DNA of 64,000 bases. It comes from Hymenopus coronatus (taxonomy: Eukaryota; Arthropoda; Insecta; Mantodea; Hymenopodidae). Where the stretch lies: positions 33,879,501 to 33,943,500 of the forward strand of contig CM060895.1 of assembly GCA_030762935.1 (NCBI GenBank), written 5' to 3'. Of the stretch, positions 56,858-64,000 are shown piece after piece. Both the position numbers and the translations under genes were made by a program. Position 1 is the first letter of the stretch. Each line of letters begins with the position of its first letter. Below the pieces are notes generated by a model. That model made no database searches and had not been told where the DNA came from. It saw only the letters and a program-made list of their open reading frames with translations.

Positions 56858-58313
56858 CGTTGTTTTGGACGGTGGATGTGCGCCTTGTCGGTCAGAATCT
56901 GCCTCAGAAGTGAGGCCCACCACTTTAGTTGGTCGTGAGAGGGGCCGGGTTTTGCAGGTTGCTTACGCTCACCATCAGTTGGACTAGAGAGGTTTGGGAG
57001 GTAGAAAGAATCTATAACTCGCCATTGGATGAAGTGCGGGAATGGAAGGAAGTGTCGGATTCAAAGGAGATCACTGGGGTAGGGAGGTTCCGCTGAGCAG
57101 GGTGCGGAAGTTTAGCTGCTGGCCGAAAAGCGGTCCAGCAGAAGTGGAGAGGGGTTACGGTGACAGACATGACCAAGGCCCTGACTGCCACCCGGGGAGT
57201 TTAGGATGGGTAGAAAGGAATTCCAGGTGTCTTTATTTTCTGATTATTTCATTATTTTTGGTGGCCTTAACAAAGGCTGCGAGCTGTTCTTTGTTCTAGT
57301 AGGGGAGGGAAGTTTTCCTCTAGTCGATCCAGGTCGTTGGTTTGTTGTGAAGTTCTGTGGTCAAGTGTAAGTAGTTCTGTGTGATTGAGTCTGTAGTCTG
57401 TCATTTAAAATCATTGGCGGCAACATTTTTGAAGCGGTTATTGCAAAGCTTGTCCAGAGGTACGATAAATGCCTCAATATTTTCGGTGATAACCATAAGT
57501 GTACAAAAGTAATAAATTAATTGTTTTCTATGAACTTGTCTTTTATTTATAGCCTATCGGATCTTGAAAAAAAAAAGCACTCGTAATACAGAAATATTGA
57601 CTAATTTTGGTCTACTAAATCCTCATCACTGCACTAAAATTGCAAATGAATCGAACTGAAATTGTGGAAGTTTTGATTTTCACATGTGAGTATCCTTAAG
57701 CAGATTAACCGTTTCATTCTGAATCTTCATAAATGTCTTCAAATATGTTCCGTCAAAACCATTACCAGATTAAACATCCAAATCTTCTTTATATTTACCT
57801 AAACTTCGTCAAATACTCTTATCGAAGTGATATTCAAGCTCATATTAGTTTCTATTTTTACAGACATTTCGTATCTGATGCAATTCAAAGTTTTTCTTTT
57901 AGAACTTACGTAAATAAGAATACACGATTTTTAAAAACGTGATATGATATCACATAAAATAATCTACATCCATATTAATAGATGTCATCAGGAGGGCTGT
58001 CATGTTAAATAAATGGCATTAGGAAGCCACAAAGGGCGCGGTGTAATTATGTATTAAAAATATAGCTGTATAAATATTCATTTACATTAACAAGTTGGTA
58101 ACAATGCATATTTTTGAGGTTACGGTCAGGAAACACGCAATTCACAACTTGCCAACCTTCAGCATATCGTGTTCAAAACAGCTGCAGAGGTACAAAGTTG
58201 TCCAAAATGTCTAAATAAGTATAGGGATTTTTACATAATCCACTACAATTCTAGTCTTATAAGTTGTCCCGCTAAGTGTTCTTCCACACCGCCTTGTCTG
58301 TGATTAGTTAATG
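56858..58313. other. Longest repeat-free stretch
   Basis: Positions 56870-57400 are clearly GC-richer than the rest; 57400-58300 is AT-rich. Frames of 85 codons (57042-57299) and 69 codons (57733-57942) are open, but neither carries a recognisable domain or good splice context. Confidence 0.4.
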
Positions 58314-58770
58314 TTAATTACTTTTACTAGCACGTACATAGGTATTGTATTCCATCCAAAAATTAAATTTCACTTGAAACATGTCTTTTGAGATACCCTG
58401 AGTTCGAAAAAAATACTTTTTAGAAAAAGGTGTGTGTGTGTGTGTGTATCTGTTTAGGACGGCTCTCCGACAGGCTTCTGACCCCTAGGCATCTGCTTGT
58501 CCTAAATACGGGAAGTATAGCAGTTCACCCAAAAATTTGGTATCAACATTTTACCATAAATGTATGTTGTGAGACGCTCTGGAAACACCCCCCCCCCTTC
58601 CAAGTTACGTATGTATGTGTGTGAACAGTATGATTCAAGAACGAAAAGTTTGTAAATTCCAACTTAATATTCAAATTCTCCACTCTCCAAGGATACAACG
58701 CGACGTTCAATAAAATCGTCCAACCCAGACCACTCTTTACATTACATTTTTCCCAAAGTTTTCATTTTCT
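58314..58770 (+). repeat. Element H, diverged P-half with internal duplication
   Basis: P-end 'acttttactagcacgtac'; TG tract at 58430-58449. A foreign piece (58458-58500) is followed by a second version of the P-proximal segment ('agcagttcacccaaaaattt') and the 'caaggatacaacgcgac' region. Confidence 0.65.
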
Positions 58771-58771
58771 T

Positions 58772-59489
58772 AAAAATCTTATGTGTACCATTCACATGTC
58801 TTTCTCTACATCTCTGCAACAAATTATTGTTAAAAAGCTTATGCCTCTATTTACTTCCTGCCACTCGAGAACAAATTAGCAGAAATAGTCTTATTACTTG
58901 CTTCCTTGTAAGCAGAAGCGAAATAAGGGAGTACCATAGGTTAAAGTGATGGTCAAAAGCTGGTTGCTATGTAACTGAAGTTCCCTTGTTTGTATGGACA
59001 CGAGTTCACAAAGTCCTGTATGAGAAAAGTATGTTTTTATAGCTGAAACCAAAAAACAAGGAATATCTCAAAAACAATCCACTCCACAAAAAAATGTGTA
59101 TAGCATAAATTGTGTGTTTTAAAGTGCTCTACATTTGTTGTGTGGTAAGCTTTTGTCCATCTCTTACGGTTTAGCAGTTATGCAACATTCCGTAAAATTG
59201 ACCCAGAATAAAGTAGTCTTCAGAGGTTATTCCCAGAAAATTCAAAATATACATTTTATTTGTCAGGTAAATATCTTTAATATACGATATTTTAATCAAA
59301 ATCGTAAGAGCCATTTTTTTGAAAATCAAAATTTTCGAAAAAAGTTCCATGTAAAGGGTAGTTTGGGGTCGGGGTATTTTTCTCAAAATCTTCGTCGCAT
59401 TCCTGGAAGATACTAAACTTAAATACCAAGTTTGGTATTTTACTTACTTTTCGTTTTTGAGTTATCGGGTTCACGGACACACACACACA

Positions 59490-59528
<39 letters not shown>

Positions 59529-59685
59529 ACAGACGGACCTTTTTGTGAAAATGCTTTTTTTTTTTTTTTGGATATAAGGAAAGCTAAAACATATATTTCC
59601 GGTGAAATCTCGGTATCGAATTTTTGGGTGGAGTGCAATACCTTCTCTATACACTATGCACATAGTGCGTGTAGAGAAAGAATAA
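58772..59685 (-). repeat. Element H, full length
   Basis: H-end 'aaaaatcttatgtgtacc', (CA)n at 59478-59525, T-run at 59558-59570, P-end palindrome with one change ('ctatgcacatag'). Confidence 0.92.
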
Positions 59686-59692
59686 ATGGATT

Positions 59693-59900
59693 ACAATTAA
59701 AATGCCATAAATATAAGATAGTTTCAAGACAAATGAAATGTATATCTCGAATTTTCTGGGAATACACACTGAAGTCCTTTTCAATGTGGATTAGTTTTAT
59801 ACAGCTGTAAAACTTTAGAGATTGGCAAAATCTTACTACACAGAAAATGTAGATTTCGTTACAACACATAATTTATGTCAAATACATTTTTATGTTAATG
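59693..59900 (+). repeat. Element H internal fragment
   Basis: 'gtatatctcgaattttctgg' to 'tttatgtcaaatacattttt'. Both ends are missing. Confidence 0.75.
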
Positions 59901-60234
59901 TCAATAGACTTCATAGATGCTTAGACAGATGTCAAGGAAAATCCTATGCTTCTTACAGATGTTTTAATGCTTAACACTTAACATGATCCATTCAAACCAA
60001 TTACTTAAATTTTTGGTAATGTACATATAACTATGCTTGGTTAATAAATACACAAATAAATATAGTTTTTGTGAAGTTTATCTTTTCAGTCATATTCTTT
60101 GTTCGTTTGAATTTTCAAATCCTTTTTTATTTTTATTTTTAAATTGGAAGTGTTAATTTTTTTCTGGTGAAGTAAAAGGGAATTTGAAAGCATTTAGATA
60201 GAGACCGGCTCTCAGCAAATTTTGTTATCGTTCA
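59901..60234. other. AT-rich spacer
   Basis: Nothing recognised. Confidence 0.35.
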
Positions 60235-60385
60235 AGTCTACTTATTTCCGTATTTGAAATGTATCTTCAAGAAAATATGTAATAAAACTATCTACAAATG
60301 TTTATTTGGATTAACATGAAGTAGATATAACAATAGTTTGTTGAACAATGGTAGAGAAATTCATATGGATTTAACACAAAAAACA
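60235..60385 (+). repeat. Element H, H-end fragment
   Basis: 'gtctacttatttccg' to 'gtagagaaattcatatgg' and 'atttaacac'. Confidence 0.65.
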
Positions 60386-60633
60386 TACCCCAATTTATTT
60401 ATACACATGCATTCTTATTTATTAGCCTGTTTTATCCCATAAGAGCTCTGCTTTTGGCAGGGTAGCTCAAAAAGACTCATTAAGGGAGCTAATCTTGAGG
60501 AGCATATTTCACTCTTTCTTCATCTTGATTTACATTGACCATATTTTTACATTAAACTTTTGAAAGTTCTTCCGTATCACTATCTTTTCCTTTATACATG
60601 ATGCATATTGTACATTAAAATTTCAAGAGTTAT
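60386..60633. other. Possible LINE 3' UTR / single-copy DNA
   Basis: Follows the LINE fragment on its coding strand. No independent evidence. Confidence 0.3.
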
Positions 60634-60976
60634 TTCCACACTTCTTTGTCTCTTGTGCACATCGAACAAGATGTCCCATTTTCTCTTAAAGAAGTCCGTC
60701 TGGTTTTCTGCCTGACCATGCACGTTCTTCCTGTTCTAGGGTCTCACATGGTTGTTCTATAAGCCCACGTGTTGTTAGACATCCGTACAACGTGGCCTCC
60801 CCATTTCCATTTAAGATGCTCTGTCATGATAATTGCGTCTTCTATACCGTTTCCTTCCCGATCTTCTTGTTCTATCCCTGAGCGTTACCTATAGCACTTT
60901 CCTCTCCATTTTTCGTTGGCATACTGGAATCATTCTCTTTATATTCTCCTTTAGCGACCATATTTGACTGCCATAG
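60634..60976 (-). pseudogene. Degenerate non-LTR retrotransposon RT tail (RTE/CR1-like)
   Basis: Minus-strand translation, with stops and frame changes, reads YGSQIWSLKEN, KMERKV, TLRDRTRR, then in another frame KWKWGGHVVRMSN, DPRTGR and DKEVWK. This order (YG.E.W, then LRDR, then KW.W.GHV.R, then W.PRTGR) is the conserved C-terminal region after the reverse-transcriptase domain of RTE/CR1-type LINEs. Upstream RT and endonuclease parts are absent, as expected for a 5'-truncated copy. Several stops and at least one frameshift show it is old. The sequence down to about 60420 may be its 3' UTR. Confidence 0.75.
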
Positions 60977-61176
60977 AACTGGTGTTACACATCTCTCTAG
61001 TGTGTCCGCCCTCCAACTTCAGTTAGTCATCAGTTAGAATATATTTCATGCTCCAAAATGTTTTCCAGGTCTGTCCGAATTTTCTCTTAATTTCTTTGTC
61101 AGCATTAATTTGAAATTTGGCATACTTGTTCATATTTAACCCCGTTTTAACTATAGAAAAATGTGTAATCAAACTA

Positions 61177-61985
61177 TTTTTACTTCCTCTACACGTACTG
61201 TATACATAGTGTATAGAGAAGGATCTGCTAAATCCAGAAAAAAACATTTATAGAAAAATGTCCGCGCGTGTGTCTGTCTATTTGTCTTCTGTCTGTCTGT
61301 GGGTAGCATAGCTCAAAAACGAAAAGTCTATTAAATACCAAACTTTGTATTTAAGTTTGATATCTTCCAAGGATGCAACACGAAAATTTTGCAAGAAAAT
61401 TCTCCCACCCCCAACTGCTCTTTACATGAAAAAAATTTCGAAACTTTTAATTTTCTAAAAAAAAATGGCTCTAACGATTTTGATTAACATCTCTTATATT
61501 TAAGATATTTACATGACAAATAAAATGTATATCTTCAATTTTCTATGAATATCCTCTGAATGCATGTTTATTTTTTATGAATTTTGTGGAATTTTGTATA
61601 ATTGGTAAACCGCAAGAGATAGGCAAAATCTTACTTAACAAAAAATGTAGACCTCCTTGAAATACACAATTTATGTTATATACATTTTTCTTTCGTGGAA
61701 TTAACCGTTTTTGAGATATTTCTTGTTATTGGTTTCAACTATAAAATACTTATGCTTTTCTTATATGGGAATTTATCAGCTCCTGGCCATACAAACAAAA
61801 GCACTTCCATCACATAGCAACCAGATTTTAAAATATTTGGCTATCGATTTAGCCTATGTTACTCCCTTACTTCCCGTATACTTACAAATAAACAAGTAAA
61901 AAGACCCTTTATGCTAATTGTTTTTCTGGTTTAGCATTGAGTAAATAGAAGAATAAACTTTTTAACGGTACTTTATTGCAGGCAT
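61177..61985 (+). repeat. Element H, near full length
   Basis: P-end 'tttttacttcctctacacg', with deletion of the P-proximal 60 bp ('ggatctgctaaatcc'). A GT/TCTG tract lies at 61263-61300. It breaks in the H-end ('tattgcaggcatatg'). Confidence 0.85.
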
Positions 61986-62062
61986 ATGAAATACTTGTTA
62001 TTGCATTTCGTCCACAAATTGCATACCGAGATTTGACTCTGTATGTGTGTATGTGACATTTT
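61986..62062 (+). repeat. Element H P-proximal scrap in tandem
   Basis: 'ttgttattgcatttcgtcc' and 'cataccgagatttgac' then a TG tract. This is the start of another copy joined to the broken H-end. Confidence 0.65.
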
Positions 62063-63243
62063 GATCTAAAACACACTATTTCTAAGTTAAACGTTTAGAA
62101 AATGTGTTTTCTAGTATTCCTAAGGCGTCTGTATTACATAACCGCAGCCGTAACTCCCCTAGAATTGTCTGTTTCGTAACGCATTGATCAACACACGTGT
62201 TTTATGTACATACACGCGAGCTTACAGAGGGTTAGCGTGATAGATTTTTGAACCCCTTTAACTCTTTCTGTTTTACATTCTTTCAGTTTGACAGAGATTT
62301 CCTTTGTGAAGGTTTGGCTTTGATGGAGCCAACGCATTACGCTCCACGTCACCTATTGCGATTTAAGGCTGGATATCGGGTTACTCTTCATCACGAATGC
62401 ACTGCAAAGAAGCGTTCAAAACGGCGCCGCCGCCGTTCTTTGTTCTAGATAAAGGTGGCATGTTGGTGACGTGTTCTGAATGTGATGGAGATCAAAGCTG
62501 CATCCTAATACAGGGTACTGGGAGTGGATTATTAGGGATCGAGGCAGGGTACAAACTGGAGATTAGAGATGCCATGGTATCCTGACATGCCTCCTTACAA
62601 CCAACCTACCAACTCATTGTGTGAAAATACAATGCGTCGTTGGTGTGAGTACGTGCACTTAAACTTTCTCTGCTACGTTTCTATGAGAAGGGAAAATTAG
62701 ATTCCACTCAAAGACAGGGTAACCGGTTTTTAACAAAATATTGAAGCATGAGATCCTTTTCGCATTCGCGCTAAAAATCTACTCGCGCTTATGCTTTGTT
62801 TGGAGTAGCAATCGACAAATCTCATCTTTTAATGGACTTGTTGGGCTTCACATATCCAGATTACCTGGCGATTTCTTAAATAACAACTCACTAAGATTAT
62901 CTTTGTAGAATTGTAGTTTTTTCACAATTATTTCGTACAATTCTAATATGAAATTGTAATTTATGTACTTTGTTGAATGCTGCAAATATTTGTACGCATA
63001 TAACTCTACGCGAATACATTAATGTACCCGTAATCTTCAAGTGGCCTTTACCTTGCTTGTGAAAAAGCCTACTTTTTATACTTCACAAGCAAGAAAATCA
63101 ACACGTAGCTATGGTACTTATTGTTGCAAAACAACATCGCATAGAGAAAATCAAAACACTTATACACGACGAAAGCACAAGGAATAATTAAGCATTTGCA
63201 CCCAGCAATTTTAACTTCGGAATGCAACAGAACAAAAACATTC
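62063..63243. other. Single-copy region with exon-like segment
   Basis: Mostly unremarkable. 62240-62640 is GC-richer and includes the candidate exon. The AT-rich remainder (62640-63240) has no frame of note. Confidence 0.4.
62287..62448 (+). CDS. Candidate terminal exon, unknown product
   Basis: A long pyrimidine tract ending 'cattctttcag' is a strong 3' splice acceptor. From there one frame runs 54 codons to TAG at 62446-62448. The peptide starts FDRDFLCEGLALMEP and ends in a basic run KKRSKRRRRRSLF, which would suit a nuclear localisation or RNA/DNA-binding tail. No family is recognised. A second frame (62397-62585, ...GGMLVTCSECDGDQSC...) stays open past the stop, so a frameshifted pseudogene is an alternative. 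The basic run comes from a CGG/CGC-rich tract and could be compositional. No partner exon was found in the window. Confidence 0.25.
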   Translation, partial: FDRDFLCEGLALMEPTHYAPRHLLRFKAGYRVTLHHECTAKKRSKRRRRRSLF

Positions 63244-63425
63244 TCGCTTAGGTTGAGTTACCCGGATAAGTTTTTTTCGGGGTTTTCCCTTGTCCTGAGA
63301 AGATGAATGTCGGGTAACTTTAATCTCCATGTACTCCGAGATCATTTGAGCAACATTTCACAAATTTCATTCATCGTCCGATATGACCAACAAGGTTAAA
63401 GCACGTTAAACCACAAGAAAACAAA
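63244..63425 (+). repeat. SINE-D, head-truncated
   Basis: 'gtttttttcggggttttccc', 'gggtaactttaat' and 'ttcattcatcgtccgatat' match the body at 3770-4017. It ends in 'caagaaaacaaaca'. Confidence 0.65.
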
Positions 63426-63510
63426 CATTTGAACATCATATATTACAAAAAATGACATGGAATCCACAAAACGTTGTCAGATTTTGTGGTTAGGATATAA
63501 ATATTGCCGC

Positions 63511-64000
63511 AGTATGTACCATTCACATGACTTTCTCTGCCTGTCTCTAAATCTTGCTGATCGAGATAGACATTAACAGAAATGGTCTTAGTATTTGATT
63601 CCTTGTAAGCAGAAGAGAAATATAGCTAAAGCGATATTCATATATTTTAAAAGCTGATCGCTGTGTGAACAATTCAAGTTCGGTTCACGTTGCAAGGTAA
63701 GCGTAAACCAAAGCGAGATGAAAGGAAACGTAACCGCATTTCAGAAAAGTTACGTAGTTTAAATCTGAAACCAATAACAAGGAATATCCTGAAAACGGTC
63801 AACTCTACAACAAAAATGCAAATCACATAAATTGTGTGTTTTACGAGATCTACGGTTTCTGTGCAGCAAGTTTTTGTCAATTTCTCATGGTTTACTATTA
63901 TACAAAACTCAAAAAAATTCATCCAGTTTGAACTGGTTTAGAGAGTATTTCCAGAAGATTCAAGTTATACATTTTATTGGTGATGTGAATATCTATAATA
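63511..64000 (-). repeat. Element H, cut by window end
   Basis: H-end 'gtatgtaccattcacatg' and the H-half interior. The P-half lies beyond the right edge. Confidence 0.85.

Noticed and set aside
1..64000. Endogenous viral or prokaryotic content
   Set aside because: No capsid, polymerase, envelope or bacterial operon-like frames were seen. The only retroviral-type items are two solo LTRs without internal sequence.

Overview
This is AT-rich, repeat-dominated eukaryotic nuclear DNA. There is no operon structure, no dense coding, and no intact protein-coding gene or RNA gene that I can support. A mariner transposon of the arthropod type, several tRNA-derived SINEs, Penelope-like fold-backs and an RTE/CR1-type LINE remnant together suggest an arthropod with a large genome, most likely an insect. 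The species cannot be read from the sequence.

The window is built on one repeat family, called 'element H' here. I find roughly fifty full, partial or chimeric copies in both orientations, covering well over half of the window. A near-complete copy is about 860-900 bp (for example 33129-33987, 35879-36752, 36886-37755, 12653-13544). One end (P-end) is an imperfect palindrome with the core CTATGTACATAG and starts ACTTTCTCTA. The interior holds a CA/TG microsatellite and a conserved short stem-loop (AAATACCAA/TTGGTATTT). The other end (H-end) carries the inverted decamer TAGAGAAAGT, then a small hairpin (ATGTG...CACAT) and a T-run. Subterminal inverted repeats, a 3' hairpin, an internal microsatellite, flanking T-runs and no visible target duplication resemble non-autonomous Helentron/HINE (DINE-1-like) elements. 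I do not recognise the family itself, and this is the best candidate for something undescribed. Many copies are joined head-to-tail, or have H-end or P-end modules tandemly multiplied.

Younger elements have landed in element H or in each other, often with readable target-site duplications (TSDs). They are: a mariner (23830-25140, TA TSD, transposase dead by frameshift, stop and loss of the third catalytic Asp); two solo LTRs of one family (11844-12276 minus, 42652-43058 plus); two fold-back Penelope-like insertions (29941-30227, 54635-55015), each with a 12-bp TSD; a SINE-B copy with a 13-bp TSD (38077-38354); a SINE-A inside a SINE-B (22255-22444); and a decayed mariner fragment of a different lineage (40123-40248). 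A degenerate LINE reverse-transcriptase tail lies at 60634-60976 (minus). An (ACAT)n array of about 735 bp (48160-48896) sits exactly where element H normally has its CA repeat.

Between the repeats are single-copy stretches. Three GC-richer, motif-dense islands at 5220-5640, 7310-7660 and 9700-10010 look more like conserved regulatory DNA than exons. Two places look splice-like (821-924 and 62287-62448), so the window may lie in an intron or an intergenic region of a gene that cannot be identified from here.
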